Positions 9,493 through 18,369 of a DNA stretch of 64,000 nt are shown one piece after another (the stretch's first letter is position 1; every line of letters begins with the position of its first letter). The stretch comes from Brevundimonas pishanensis (GTDB lineage: Bacteria > Pseudomonadota > Alphaproteobacteria > Caulobacterales > Caulobacteraceae). The notes below the pieces were generated by a model, which did not search any database, was not told the origin of the DNA, and saw only the letters and a list, made by a program, of their open reading frames with translations. The stretch lies in NCBI RefSeq assembly GCF_022750635.1, contig NZ_JAJKBG010000003.1, forward strand, positions 410,366 to 474,365, written 5' to 3'. Made by a program: the position numbers and the translations under genes.

Positions 9493-9529
9493 CATGCGCA
9501 GAGGTTCTCAATTAGACACTTGCGTTATG

Positions 9530-9548
9530 AGACTGACTAAAGCAGTCT
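9530..9548. promoter_or_regulatory. Inverted repeat upstream of the thiolase gene
   Basis: AGACTG (9530-9535) and CAGTCT (9543-9548) form an inverted repeat 30 bases before the thiolase start. The half-site AGACTGAC recurs upstream of the MFS gene, and the variant AGACTAAC recurs between the DapB-like and CoA ligase genes. It may be a regulator site, possibly for the tandem HxlR protein. Confidence 0.3.
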
Positions 9549-9577
9549 GCGTTCTCGGATCAGTGGGAGGACGGGTC

Positions 9578-10798
9578 ATGGTCTATGTGCTTGGCGGTTG
9601 GCAAAGCGACTTTTCACGCAACTGGGCGCGCGAGGGGATGGAGATCGCCGACGGTTTTGCCGAGGCGTTGAACCACGGTCTGGAAGCCGCCCAACTGGAT
9701 CCGACCGAGATTGAAGTGGGACACGTCGGCAACTTCGTCGGCGAACTGTTCTGCGGACAAGGGATGATGGGCGGCCTCTTCGCCCAGACGGACCGTCGCT
9801 TTGATGGCATGCCCACAGCCCGCCATGAGGCGGCCTGCGCGTCCGGCTCGCTGGCGATCATGGCCGCAATGGCCGAGATCGAAGCGGGGCGTTATGACAC
9901 GGCCTGCGTGCTGGGGCTGGAAATGATGCGCAATGTGCCCGGTCAGGTCGCAGCCGAACATCTGGGCGCTGCGGCTTGGGCAGGCCACGAGTTCACTGAC
10001 ACCCCGTTTGTCTGGCCGCGCGCCTTTTCGGACATTGGAGACGTTTATCAGGAACGTTTCGGCCTGAAACACGAGCATCTGGCCCGCATTGCCGAGATCA
10101 ATTTCGACAACGCCAAGCGCAATCCGAATGCCCAGACCCGCAAGTGGCAGTTTACGCCCGCCAGCTTCACGCAGGACGACGAGGCCAACCCTGTCATCGA
10201 GGGCAATATCCGCCGTCAGGATTGCGGGCAGGTGACGGACGGTTCGGCCGTCGTGTTTCTGGCATCGGAGCGAGCCGCAGCGGACTATGCCCGCAAGCGC
10301 GGTCTCAGCCTTGAGCAACTGCCGCGCATCAAGGGGTGGGGCCATACCGGTGCGCCCTTAAGCCTGCGTTCCAAACTGGAAGTGATGGACGATGCCGGCT
10401 GGATGTTCCCTCATGTGAAGAAGGCAGGCGAGGACGCGCGCCACCGTGCGGGACTGGGTGATGTTTGGGACGTCGATGCGGTGGAGACCCACGACTGCTT
10501 CACCACCACCGAATATATGGCCATCGAGCATCTGGGCCTGACTGCTGCGGGCGAGGCATGGAAGGCTGTCGAGGACGGCACCATTGCTGCCGGTGGTGCC
10601 CTGCCATTCAATCCGTCGGGCGGCCTGATCGGCCTTGGCCACCCTGTTGGCGCGACCGGTGTACGCATGGTGCTGGATGCCGCCAAACAGGTCAGCGGCA
10701 TGGCCGGAGACTATCAGGTCGAGGGTGCCAAGAACGTCCAGACGCTGAACATCGGCGGTTCGACCACTACGACTGTGAGCTTCGTCGTAGGCACTTGA
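9578..10798 (+). CDS. Thiolase family protein (SCP-x/acetyl-CoA acetyltransferase-like)
   Basis: A 406-residue thiolase. The nucleophilic cysteine sits in EAACASGSLAI, a second conserved segment is VETHDCFTTTEY, and the C-terminal active-site motif NPSGGLIGLGHPVGATG is intact. The ETHDCFT segment is typical of the SCP-x-type thiolases that cleave branched, steroid-side-chain or aryl 3-keto-acyl-CoAs, rather than the FadA type. The start at 9578 follows GGGAGG; an earlier in-frame ATG at 9494 has no ribosome site and overlaps the terminator region. It is the first gene of the cluster operon (thiolase, NTF2, CoA ligase, NTF2, SDR, DUF1295) and probably performs the thiolytic step. Confidence 0.9.
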   Translation: MVYVLGGWQSDFSRNWAREGMEIADGFAEALNHGLEAAQLDPTEIEVGHVGNFVGELFCGQGMMGGLFAQTDRRFDGMPTARHEAACASGSLAIMAAMAEIEAGRYDTACVLGLEMMRNVPGQVAAEHLGAAAWAGHEFTDTPFVWPRAFSDIGDVYQERFGLKHEHLARIAEINFDNAKRNPNAQTRKWQFTPASFTQDDEANPVIEGNIRRQDCGQVTDGSAVVFLASERAAADYARKRGLSLEQLPRIKGWGHTGAPLSLRSKLEVMDDAGWMFPHVKKAGEDARHRAGLGDVWDVDAVETHDCFTTTEYMAIEHLGLTAAGEAWKAVEDGTIAAGGALPFNPSGGLIGLGHPVGATGVRMVLDAAKQVSGMAGDYQVEGAKNVQTLNIGGSTTTTVSFVVGT

Positions 10799-10880
10799 GG
10801 TGGCGCGGCTAAACCATTAAAAACAAACGTCGACCGGACCCGATCAAAGAGGTTCGGCGACAAGCGGGGAGAATAGAGAA

Positions 10881-11321
10881 ATGGCCAATATCGAACGGTT
10901 GCTGTCGATGATCGACGCGTGGGCGCGTCAGGATCTCGACGCCGTAATGACCTTCCTTCACGACGATATCGAGTGGAACAACTCGGGCGGTTTTGGCCCG
11001 GTGATCAAGGGTAAGGCTGCCATGCGCGAAGCGCTGGACGCCATGGCCGCTAACATTGCCGAGAGCCGCTGGCGCTTGTTCGACTATGTCGAGGAGGGCG
11101 ACCGCCTCTGGATGGAAGGCGCGGACGAGTTCATCCTCAAGGACGGCAAGCGCATCGCCATCCCCTACATGGGAATGCTGGAATACGAAGGCGGGCTGAT
11201 CCGCTACTGGCGCGAATATTACAACGGCTATCTGCACACCACGCAGGGCAAGACCGGCGAGGTCGCCCCCGAAGCGCAAGTGATGCTGGACCGTCCGGCT
11301 ATTACGGGTCCGAAGGCATGA
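10881..11321 (+). CDS. NTF2-fold (SnoaL/ketosteroid-isomerase-like) protein
   Basis: A 146-residue protein with the pattern of the NTF2/SnoaL family: an N-terminal helix (IERLLSMIDAWARQDLDAVM), then a beta-rich half ending in RYWREYYNGY. Such proteins serve as isomerases, hydrolases, hydratases or subunit partners of oxygenases. No unique catalytic assignment can be read here. It starts after GGGGAGAAT and overlaps the start of the CoA ligase by 4 bases, so it is probably translated with it. It is one of three NTF2-fold genes in this cluster. Confidence 0.8.
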   Translation: MANIERLLSMIDAWARQDLDAVMTFLHDDIEWNNSGGFGPVIKGKAAMREALDAMAANIAESRWRLFDYVEEGDRLWMEGADEFILKDGKRIAIPYMGMLEYEGGLIRYWREYYNGYLHTTQGKTGEVAPEAQVMLDRPAITGPKA

Positions 11322-13123
11322 CTGCTGCGCCGCTTATGGGCCTGACCCGCGAACAAATCGCTGCTGCGCCGTTGCGTGATGCCTCGCTTCTGCCCGTGGA
11401 CATCGAGGTTCGCCGCGAAGCCGATGGCACCTTGTACCTGCAGTCGCGCATTCCGCTGGCTCCGTATGATTTCAACCTGCCGCGCCGGTTTTCCGAGGGC
11501 GCAGCGCGCCAAGGTGACAAGGCCGCGATTGCACGTCGCGCGCCGGGCGGTGGTGACTGGATCAAGGTTTCCTATGCCCAACTGAAGCGTGATTGCGACG
11601 GCTTCACCCAGTGGCTGCTGGACCTCGAGGTTCAGGGCACTGTGCTGTTGGTGTCGTCCAACTCGTCGCTGTTCTCGACCGTCACCTATGGTGGTTGGGC
11701 GTCAGGGCGTCCGGTCTGTCCGGCTAGTCCGATGATGGTGGCACTGGGCGGCGATCTGGGCCGTCTGCGCCATGTAGTGAACAAGGCCAAGCCGGCTGTG
11801 ATCGTGGCCGAAACGGCTGCCATCGCCGCGGCTTTCGCCAAGATCGACACGGGCAATGCCATCATCGTCTGCGGTGAAGATGTCGAGGGCACGACCACGT
11901 TCGCCTCGGTGATCACGACCGAGCCGACCGACGCCGTGGCTGCCAGCATCGAGGGGCTGAAGCCCGATACCGTATCGGCCTATATGCTGACCTCCGGCTC
12001 GACCGGATTGCCCAAGCTCGTGGAGCTGACCATCGGTGCGCTGGGGGCCAACACCGCACAGTGCCAGCAAACCGTCGGCAAGGCCGCGGGCTGGAGCGAT
12101 GTGATGATGGACTGGCTGCCGTGGCACCACGCCGCCGGTGCCTTCGCCATGCGCACGACCCTGCTGGAAGGCGGCACATTCTACATCGATGACGGCAAGC
12201 CCATGCCGGGCCTGTTCGACCAGTCGATCCGCAATCTGACCGAAGTCAGCGTCGGATATTACAACAACGTGCCGCTGGGCTACGTCATGCTGGCCGATGC
12301 GCTGGAAGCGGACCCGGCGCTGTGCAAGACCTTTTTCGAACGCGTGCGGATGATGCTGTTCGGTGGTGCGGGCCTGACGCAGGCGGTGTTCGACCGTCTG
12401 CAAGCGTGCGCAGTCTCGGAGTGCGGACATCGCGTCATGCTGACCAGCGGCTATGGCTCGACCGAAACGGGCTCGGCCATCACCGTCACCCACTATGAGA
12501 CGGACAAGGTGGGACTTGGCCTGCCGGTGCCGGGCTGCATCCTGAAGCTGGTTCCGGTTGGTGACCGCTATGAACTGCGCGCTGCTGGCCCGAGCCTGTC
12601 GAACGGCTATCTGGACGAGCCGGAAAAGACTGCCGAAGCGTTCGATGAAGAAGGCTTCTATCGCTCGGGCGACCTGTGCGTCTTCCATGATCCGGAGCGC
12701 CCCGAACTGGGTCTGGCCTTTGCAGGCCGCGCTGCCGAAGAGTTCAAGCTGCTGAACGGCAACTGGGTCTATGGCGGCCACCTGCGCGAGCAGATTCTGA
12801 AACACCTCGACCCGCTGGCGCTGGATCTTGTGCTGTGTGACGAAAACCGTCCGTATCTGACGGCCATCATCTGGACCAAGGCCCCCAATGCCGAGGCCGA
12901 GATCGCCGAGCGCCTGAAGGCGTTCAACGCGGACCAGTCGGGCGGCAACCGTATCCGCCGCATCCTGTTCCCGACCACGCCGCCGAACCCGAACGCCCAC
13001 GAACTGTCGGACAAGGGCACGGTGAACCGCCGCGCTGTTCTGGATAACCGCAAAGACTTGGTCGAGCGCCTGTTCGCCGATCAGCCCGACGAGGGCGTCA
13101 TCATTCTGGAGGCGGCAAAATGA
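11318..13123 (+). CDS. AMP-forming acyl/aryl-CoA synthetase, feruloyl-CoA synthase-like
   Basis: A 601-residue ANL-superfamily ligase. It has the phosphate-binding loop LTSGSTGLPKLVELT, the adenine motif GYGSTETGS, the hinge region YRSGDLCVF, and near the end SDKGTVNRRAVLDNR, whose lysine fits the catalytic Lys of feruloyl-CoA synthases. The N-terminus (EVRREADGTLYLQSRIPLAP) also follows the feruloyl-CoA synthase pattern. It would convert a free carboxylic acid, probably aromatic, to its CoA thioester with ATP. It is flanked on both sides by NTF2-fold genes with 4-base overlaps, which suggests a dedicated pathway module. Confidence 0.85.
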   Translation: MTAAPLMGLTREQIAAAPLRDASLLPVDIEVRREADGTLYLQSRIPLAPYDFNLPRRFSEGAARQGDKAAIARRAPGGGDWIKVSYAQLKRDCDGFTQWLLDLEVQGTVLLVSSNSSLFSTVTYGGWASGRPVCPASPMMVALGGDLGRLRHVVNKAKPAVIVAETAAIAAAFAKIDTGNAIIVCGEDVEGTTTFASVITTEPTDAVAASIEGLKPDTVSAYMLTSGSTGLPKLVELTIGALGANTAQCQQTVGKAAGWSDVMMDWLPWHHAAGAFAMRTTLLEGGTFYIDDGKPMPGLFDQSIRNLTEVSVGYYNNVPLGYVMLADALEADPALCKTFFERVRMMLFGGAGLTQAVFDRLQACAVSECGHRVMLTSGYGSTETGSAITVTHYETDKVGLGLPVPGCILKLVPVGDRYELRAAGPSLSNGYLDEPEKTAEAFDEEGFYRSGDLCVFHDPERPELGLAFAGRAAEEFKLLNGNWVYGGHLREQILKHLDPLALDLVLCDENRPYLTAIIWTKAPNAEAEIAERLKAFNADQSGGNRIRRILFPTTPPNPNAHELSDKGTVNRRAVLDNRKDLVERLFADQPDEGVIILEAAK

Positions 13124-13650
13124 GCCACCACCCCGAGATTCAGGCACTGCTGGACAAGCAGGCCATTACCGAAGTGATCCATCAGTACCTGCGTGGTGCA
13201 GACCGCGCGGACGCTGAACTGATCGGCCAGTGCTATCATCCTGATGCGTGGGAAGACCACGGCGGCATCTATGATGGTCCGGCCGACGCCTATGTGGCGG
13301 TGATGGCCAAGATGCTTCCGCGCTCGGGCGTGATGAACCATCTGGCTACCAATATCCTGATCGAGCTGGATGGCGAAAAGGCCAAGGTCGAGCATTACAT
13401 CTTCGCCTTCGCCCGCATGAAGAAGAAGGACGGTGAAGAGCTGGACACCTTCACGCTGGCCCGCGCTATCGACCAGTTCGAAAAGCGTGAGGGCGCGTGG
13501 AAGATCGCACGCCGCACGCTCGTTTGGGAATGGAACCACGACAGCGCATCGGCCGAAAACTGGGGTGCAGGCATGATCACACCGGACCCGTCCAAACTGG
13601 TTCGCGCGGCGAAGAAGCCGCACGACGCCCTGTACAAAGTCGGAGCCTGA
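13120..13650 (+). CDS. NTF2-fold (SnoaL_4-like) protein
   Basis: A 176-residue protein of the nuclear transport factor 2 superfamily. The helix IQALLDKQAITEVIHQYLRG and the segment GQCYHPDAWEDHGGIYDG (with conserved acidic and histidine residues) are typical of the SnoaL_4 type. These are often small dehydratases or isomerases, or beta-subunit-like proteins of ring-hydroxylating systems. It overlaps the CoA ligase gene by 4 bases and is followed after 3 bases by the SDR gene. It is distinct in sequence from the NTF2 gene at 10881. Confidence 0.8.
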   Translation: MSHHPEIQALLDKQAITEVIHQYLRGADRADAELIGQCYHPDAWEDHGGIYDGPADAYVAVMAKMLPRSGVMNHLATNILIELDGEKAKVEHYIFAFARMKKKDGEELDTFTLARAIDQFEKREGAWKIARRTLVWEWNHDSASAENWGAGMITPDPSKLVRAAKKPHDALYKVGA

Positions 13651-13653
13651 ACC

Positions 13654-14412
13654 ATGGATATCGCTAACAGCGTGGCCATCGTCACGGGCGCGAACCGCGG
13701 CATCGGCGAAGCCTTCGTCCGTGCCCTGATCGGGCAAGGCGCAGCCAAGGTCTATGCCGGTGCGCGTAACGCCGCCTCGGCCCAGCACCTGGTTGACGAG
13801 TTCGGCGACAAGGTTGTCGCCATCGCTCTGGATGTCACCAAGGAAGAGCAGGTTGCTGCGGCCGCAGCGCAATGCACGGACGTATCGATTGTGATCAATA
13901 ACGCCGGAGCCTTCCTGAACCAGCGCCTGATCGGGGCCGATACCATGGCCGCCGCGCGCGAGGAGATGGAGGTCAACTATTTCGGCGTCCTGTCCATGTC
14001 GCGCGCCTTTGCGCCGGTGCTGAAAGCCAACGGCGGCGGAGCGATTGTGAACGTGCTGTCGGCCGGTGGTCTGTGCGCCATGCCGGTGATGGGCGGCTAT
14101 AGCCCGTCCAAGTTCGCCGCCAAGGCCGCCACGACCTGCATCCGTGCCGAACTGGCACCGCAGGGCACTTCCGTCACGGCGCTGTTCGTCGGCTCGGTCG
14201 ACACACGCATGGCGGCCTCGGTTCAGGGCAAGAAGGAACGTCCCGAGGACATCGCCCGCGTCGGCCTGTCGGCCATCAAGCGCAAGCTGGACGAGGCCGA
14301 CACCGATCGCATGGTTCTGGAAGTCCGCGCCGCACTGGCACGTGACCCCAAGGGTCACGAACGGGCTCTGGCGCGTATGCTGAACGCCGAAAGCCTGAAG
14401 ACCGGCCACTGA
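13654..14412 (+). CDS. Short-chain dehydrogenase/reductase
   Basis: A 252-residue classical SDR. The NAD(P) glycine motif is TGANRGIGEA near residue 10, NNAG is present, the catalytic serine lies in NVLSAGG and the YxxxK pair in GYSPSKFAAKA. It would oxidise a hydroxyl or reduce a keto group in the pathway encoded by this operon, for instance the 3-hydroxyacyl step before thiolysis. The N-terminus MDIANSVAIVTGA is the usual short one. It lies 3 bases after the upstream NTF2 gene. Confidence 0.88.
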   Translation: MDIANSVAIVTGANRGIGEAFVRALIGQGAAKVYAGARNAASAQHLVDEFGDKVVAIALDVTKEEQVAAAAAQCTDVSIVINNAGAFLNQRLIGADTMAAAREEMEVNYFGVLSMSRAFAPVLKANGGGAIVNVLSAGGLCAMPVMGGYSPSKFAAKAATTCIRAELAPQGTSVTALFVGSVDTRMAASVQGKKERPEDIARVGLSAIKRKLDEADTDRMVLEVRAALARDPKGHERALARMLNAESLKTGH

Positions 14413-14456
14413 CAAATATAACGGGCCGCAAAGGCCGCGAGGGGGAGAGTGCGTAA

Positions 14457-15254
14457 ATGGAAATCGCGAGCATATTGCTGGTAAACGTCGTCGTGGCGGC
14501 CTTGGGCTTCGCCATCGTCTGGGCCATCGGCACCAAGCTGAAAGACCCCACGATTGTGGACGCCTATTGGGGACTAGGCATGCCCGTTTTGGCGCTGTCC
14601 ACCTTCCTGCAGGTCGAACAGCCGACGATGCGTAACTGGTTGCTGCTGGGCATCAGCGCCATCTGGGGCGTACGCCTGTTCGGCTACATGATCCGTCGCT
14701 GGCAAACGCAGGGTCCGGACCGTCGCTATGAGCGTCTGTACGAAAAGGCTAAGGAGAAGAAGGGCTGGAGCTTCGGATTCTTCTGCGCGGTAAGCGTCTG
14801 CATTACCCAGATGCCGCTGCAGTTCCTCGTGTCGCTGCCGGTGCAACTGGGCCAGATCGATGCGGTTCCGGCCACCGTGGGCATCATCGGCTGGATCGGT
14901 GCGGCCATTGCTATCTTTGGCCTGATTTTCGAGTGCATCGCTGACTGGCAACTGAGCCAGTTCAAGAAGGACGCTTCGAACAAGGGCAAGGTCATGCAGT
15001 CGGGCCTGTGGCGCTATTCGCGTCACCCGAACTACTTTGGCGAGGCTCTGGTCTGGTGGGGCCTGTATATGATCGCAGCCGAGAGCTTCACCGGCCTGTT
15101 CTCGATCTTTGGTCCGGCCTTCCTGACCTGGACCCTGATGAAGTGGTCGGGCGCGCCGACGATGGAATACCGCATGCGCAAGACCAAGCCGGAATACGCC
15201 GACTATATCGCGCGCACCTCGGGCTTCATCCCGATGCCGCCCAAGAAGATCTGA
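14457..15254 (+). CDS. DUF1295 membrane protein (steroid 5-alpha-reductase/ICMT-like)
   Basis: A 265-residue polytopic membrane protein, with about six hydrophobic segments, beginning after a strong GGGGGAGAG site. The segment GLWRYSRHPNYFGEALVWWG is the hallmark of the DUF1295/steroid 5-alpha-reductase C-terminal family, where it binds NADPH or S-adenosylmethionine. The C-terminal TMEYRMRKTKPEYADYIART also matches. Family members reduce enone double bonds of steroids or polyprenols, or methylate prenyl carboxylates; the reaction here is unknown. It is the last gene of the operon before a clear terminator. Its presence favours an isoprenoid or steroid-like substrate over a simple phenol. Confidence 0.82.
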   Translation: MEIASILLVNVVVAALGFAIVWAIGTKLKDPTIVDAYWGLGMPVLALSTFLQVEQPTMRNWLLLGISAIWGVRLFGYMIRRWQTQGPDRRYERLYEKAKEKKGWSFGFFCAVSVCITQMPLQFLVSLPVQLGQIDAVPATVGIIGWIGAAIAIFGLIFECIADWQLSQFKKDASNKGKVMQSGLWRYSRHPNYFGEALVWWGLYMIAAESFTGLFSIFGPAFLTWTLMKWSGAPTMEYRMRKTKPEYADYIARTSGFIPMPPKKI

Positions 15255-15279
15255 TCTTCGGGCCAAGCCAAAAAGAGAA

Positions 15280-15308
15280 GGGCGCGGGAGATAATCCCGC
15301 GCCCTTTT
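15280..15308 (+). terminator. Rho-independent terminator of the thiolase-DUF1295 operon
   Basis: Stem GGGCGCGGGA / TCCCGCGCCC with a five-base loop and TTTTGTTTG downstream, 25 bases after the DUF1295 stop. The rest of 15255-15472 holds no gene that can be supported. Confidence 0.88.
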
Positions 15309-15472
15309 GTTTGTCTCAGGCTAGGCGGCAGGACCTGATGGCTGGAAACAGCAGCGCGGCCACCGCCATCAGCAGCAGGCTCTGACAGGTAATGATGACG
15401 GCTGGCACTGTGCCTGTGCGAAGCCAGCCGAAACCAAAGACGCTGCGCGTCAGGATCTGTGCCTTCGAAGGG

Positions 15473-16513
15473 TTATCGGCCTTGCCAAGGACCCGACGGG
15501 TAGAAGGCAAAGAAGCCAGCAGGGGCTGCAACCACATCGTGGATACCGCGTAGAGCGCCCGAAACGGTCGCGTCGGTCAAGGCGCGCGATTGCGGCTTGC
15601 TCGGATCACCCTCGTCAATGGCGAAGGTCATCGTCATGTTCGGACGGCCCTCGATGTCCACGACCCAGTGGCCGTTGGTATCCTTGCCGTGCAGCTTGGG
15701 ATCGGAGGTCCACAGTATCGACAGAGTAAAGCTGACGTCCTGCGTGTAGCGGGCGGTCCAGCGCCATTCAGTGGCGGCGACGGTGCCTTGTTTGATCGTG
15801 CCTGCGCCGATTTCCATATCGTGCGGAGCCAGTGTCAGGGCGTGCTCTGGCGTGATGTCGATCAGATCGACATTCAGCGCTTTACCCGTGAAGTGCAGGA
15901 TTTCGCTGAACAGGGCAGTGTACATTCCCGCCAAGGGACCTTTGGTGATGTCGTTGACCGCCGGATCGGCACCAAAGCCCATCAGGCCAAAGACGAACTC
16001 CTTGGAGACCATCTCTGAGGCATCGACGGTCTCGGAGACGGTGATGCTGTCCAACTCGGCGCTAAAGCCCGTCGCGGCCAAGACGATACGCTCGATAAAG
16101 CCGCCCGGATTCACACCCAAGCCCGCCAACGTGGCATTGCCCTTTTCGCAGGCAGCCTTCAGCGGTGCCCAATAGTTCTCGTCATGGGCCATGGGATAGT
16201 GGAAGCCCGCCGTCGAGATGACGTTCTTGCCGCTTGCCAGCAGACGGATCACGTCGGCATTCATCTTGTCATAGGGCAGGGTGATGCGCGGTGTATGGAT
16301 GACCAGATCGGCATCCAGCGCCAGAATTTCCTCGATGTTATTGGTCGCCAGCACGCCTGTATCGGGGCGTTTGCACAACTGGCCTGCGTCGATGCCGTTC
16401 TTCTTGTCGGAATAGACATAGACACCCGCCAGTTCGAGATCCCGCGCGTCGATAATACGGCGCAGGGCGGTGCGCCCCATCGAACCGGTTGCCCATTGTA
16501 CGACCTTGATCAC
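15473..16513 (-). CDS. DapB-like NAD(P)H-dependent dehydrogenase family protein
   Basis: A 346-residue protein starting MIKVVQWATGSMGRTALRRI, which carries the Rossmann GxxGxMG nucleotide-binding motif of the dihydrodipicolinate reductase N-terminal family. The overall pattern (PRITLPYDKMNADVIRLLAS, GVNPGGFIERIV) matches the 2,4-diaminopentanoate dehydrogenase-like branch rather than true DapB, which is about 270 residues. It is divergent from the CoA ligase gene at 16600 with an 86-base promoter region between them. The substrate is unknown; the genomic setting suggests it belongs to the same catabolic cluster and is not lysine biosynthesis. Confidence 0.75.
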   Translation of the reverse strand: MIKVVQWATGSMGRTALRRIIDARDLELAGVYVYSDKKNGIDAGQLCKRPDTGVLATNNIEEILALDADLVIHTPRITLPYDKMNADVIRLLASGKNVISTAGFHYPMAHDENYWAPLKAACEKGNATLAGLGVNPGGFIERIVLAATGFSAELDSITVSETVDASEMVSKEFVFGLMGFGADPAVNDITKGPLAGMYTALFSEILHFTGKALNVDLIDITPEHALTLAPHDMEIGAGTIKQGTVAATEWRWTARYTQDVSFTLSILWTSDPKLHGKDTNGHWVVDIEGRPNMTMTFAIDEGDPSKPQSRALTDATVSGALRGIHDVVAAPAGFFAFYPSGPWQGR

Positions 16514-16548
16514 TCACAACTCCCCAACTTGTGCATTTTGGCCTTTCC

Positions 16549-16564
16549 AGACCTTAGTTAGTCT
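16549..16564. promoter_or_regulatory. Inverted repeat between DapB-like and CoA ligase genes
   Basis: AGACCTTAGTTAGTCT has matching AGAC/GTCT ends. Read on the minus strand it contains AGACTAAC, close to the AGACTGAC half-sites before the thiolase and MFS genes. It lies in the shared promoter region of two divergent cluster genes. Confidence 0.28.
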
Positions 16565-16599
16565 CTTTATGAAAGGAATACCAAAGGGAGGGAAGCGCG

Positions 16600-18300
16600 A
16601 TGATCGTGACAAGTGCCGAAAGGCTCGCAGATTTCCGCAAACGTGGCTGGTGGGGTGACCTGACGGTTGATGACCTGCTTCAACGCAACCGCAAGGAAGT
16701 GGCAGACCGGACGGCTCTGGTCGATCCGTCGCACCGTGCGGGGTTGGATGGCGTAGAGCCGCGTCGGCTGACGTGGGCGCAGGTCGGCGAGGAGGTCGAC
16801 CGTGTCGCCTCCGCATTGCTGGGCCAAGGCCTGAAGAAGGGCGATGTCCTCAGCTACCAGCTGCCCAATGTGGTCGATACCGTCATTCTGGCGCTGGCTT
16901 GCTCGCGCATTGGCCTGATTATCAGCCCCGTGCCGACCATGTATCGCGAGCACGAGTTCGCGTGGGTTCAGCAAAAGGTGAAGCCGCGTGCCATAGTCAC
17001 TGTGCGCGAGCTGGCGGGCTTCAACCATGCAGCCATGATGAGCGCGCTCGCCGCAGGCCATGACACCAAGGTATTGGTTCTGGGTCAGGCAGAGGGCGAT
17101 CAGGTTGATTTCCGCGCTGCTGTCGAAGCGGCCGATCCGGAAACTGCTGTGGCTGCTGCGATGGCAGATCCGATCCAGCCGGAAGAGGTCTTCACCATCT
17201 TCTGGACCTCGGGCACCGAGAGCCGTCCCAAGGGCGTGCCGCGCGATCACAATCTCTGGATCGTCAACGCGCGCATGGTCACCGAGGCCGCTGAAATCAG
17301 CGAAGGCGAGGTTCTGCTGAACCCGTTCCCGCTGGTAAACATCGGCTCGTTCGGGATGGTCATGCCGTGGCTGTGGCAGAAGGGGACGCTGGTCCTGCAC
17401 CACCCGTTCGATCTGGGCATCTATCTGAAGCAGATCGAGCAGGAGAAGGTGAACTACACCATCGCCGCTCCGGCCATTCTGAACGCCATACTGAAGACCC
17501 CCGCCATGGTCGAAAACATCGACCTGTCCAGCCTTCGCGCCATTGGCTCGGGCTCTGCACCGCTGGCTCCGTGGATGATCGAGGGCTGGGCGCAGAAGTG
17601 GGGCATCGAGGTGTGCAACATCTTCGGCTCGAACGAAGGCGCTTCGCTGTTCAGCGGGCCGATGCATGTGAAGGACCACACCGAGCGTGCCCGCTACTTC
17701 CCGCGCATGGGCGCAGAGGGCATTGAATGGTCGGGCGATACGGCCTCGATGATCAAGACGAGGCTGGTCGATCCAGCCACCGAAGAAGTCATCACAGAAC
17801 CGGGCATTCCCGGGGAACTGCGCTTCTGGGGCGCGGCGACCTTCGAGGGCTATTTCGAAGCGCCGGAACTGACCGCCAGTGCCTTTGATGCCGAGGGCTA
17901 TTACCGCACGGGCGATCTGTTCGAGATCGCGGGCGAGGGGCATTTGTCGCGCTATTACCGCTTTGTTGGCCGGTGCAAGGACATCATCGTGCGCGGTGGT
18001 GTGAACATCTCTCCGGCCGAACTGGACGATGTGCTGTCTGGCCACCCCGATCTGAAGGAAGCGGCGGTCTGCGGCATTCCTGACGAGGTTCTGGGCGAGA
18101 AGGTTTGCGCGGCGTTGGTGCCGACAGGCGATACGGTGCCGGACGTCAAGGCTCTGGCCGAATGGCTGAAGGCGCAGGGGCTGGCGACGTTTAAACTGCC
18201 GCAGGCGGTGGTGAAGGTCGAAGCCCTGCCGCGCAATTCGATGAACAAAGTCGTCCGCACCGAACTTCGCGAGCAGGTCCTAGGCCTTCTGAAAGCCTGA
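16600..18300 (+). CDS. AMP-dependent acyl-CoA synthetase (cyclohexanecarboxylate/long-chain type)
   Basis: A 566-residue ANL ligase with the loop FWTSGTESRPKGVPR, adenine motif CNIFGSNEGAS, hinge YYRTGDLFEI and a C-terminal catalytic lysine in RNSMNKVVRTELREQ. The TSGTESRPKG loop is the variant seen in ligases resembling cyclohexanecarboxylate-CoA ligase. It starts after GGGAGGG with good spacing. Together with the feruloyl-CoA synthase-like gene it means two acids, or one acid and its degradation product, are CoA-activated in this cluster. It ends at a bidirectional terminator shared with the convergent oxygenase gene. Confidence 0.87.
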   Translation: MIVTSAERLADFRKRGWWGDLTVDDLLQRNRKEVADRTALVDPSHRAGLDGVEPRRLTWAQVGEEVDRVASALLGQGLKKGDVLSYQLPNVVDTVILALACSRIGLIISPVPTMYREHEFAWVQQKVKPRAIVTVRELAGFNHAAMMSALAAGHDTKVLVLGQAEGDQVDFRAAVEAADPETAVAAAMADPIQPEEVFTIFWTSGTESRPKGVPRDHNLWIVNARMVTEAAEISEGEVLLNPFPLVNIGSFGMVMPWLWQKGTLVLHHPFDLGIYLKQIEQEKVNYTIAAPAILNAILKTPAMVENIDLSSLRAIGSGSAPLAPWMIEGWAQKWGIEVCNIFGSNEGASLFSGPMHVKDHTERARYFPRMGAEGIEWSGDTASMIKTRLVDPATEEVITEPGIPGELRFWGAATFEGYFEAPELTASAFDAEGYYRTGDLFEIAGEGHLSRYYRFVGRCKDIIVRGGVNISPAELDDVLSGHPDLKEAAVCGIPDEVLGEKVCAALVPTGDTVPDVKALAEWLKAQGLATFKLPQAVVKVEALPRNSMNKVVRTELREQVLGLLKA

Positions 18301-18312
18301 GGCCAAATATCG

Positions 18313-18346
18313 AAAGGGGCGGCATCCCCTCAGAAGCCGCCCCTTT
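18313..18346. terminator. Bidirectional terminator between CoA ligase and carotenoid oxygenase
   Basis: Stem AAAGGGGCGGC / GCCGCCCCTTT around a 12-base loop sits between two convergent genes, 13 bases after the ligase stop and 24 bases after the oxygenase stop on the other strand. The A and T runs at the stem ends let it work in both directions. Confidence 0.85.
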
Positions 18347-18369
18347 CTCTCCCCGAACTGGTGACCAGA

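Noticed and set aside
11702..13147. Long minus-strand frame opposite the feruloyl-CoA synthase-like gene
   Set aside because: It is the GC-rich shadow of a clear ligase gene. Composition is rich in Arg, Gln and His, it has no domain, no ribosome site, and it overlaps a gene with all family motifs.
13081..14415. 444-codon minus-strand frame opposite the NTF2 and SDR genes
   Set aside because: Antisense to two genes with clear family motifs, no motif of its own, and composition typical of a shadow frame.
15473..16513. Dihydrodipicolinate reductase (lysine synthesis)
   Set aside because: The N-terminal domain matches, but the protein is about 80 residues too long and lies in a catabolic cluster; the 2,4-diaminopentanoate dehydrogenase-like branch fits better.
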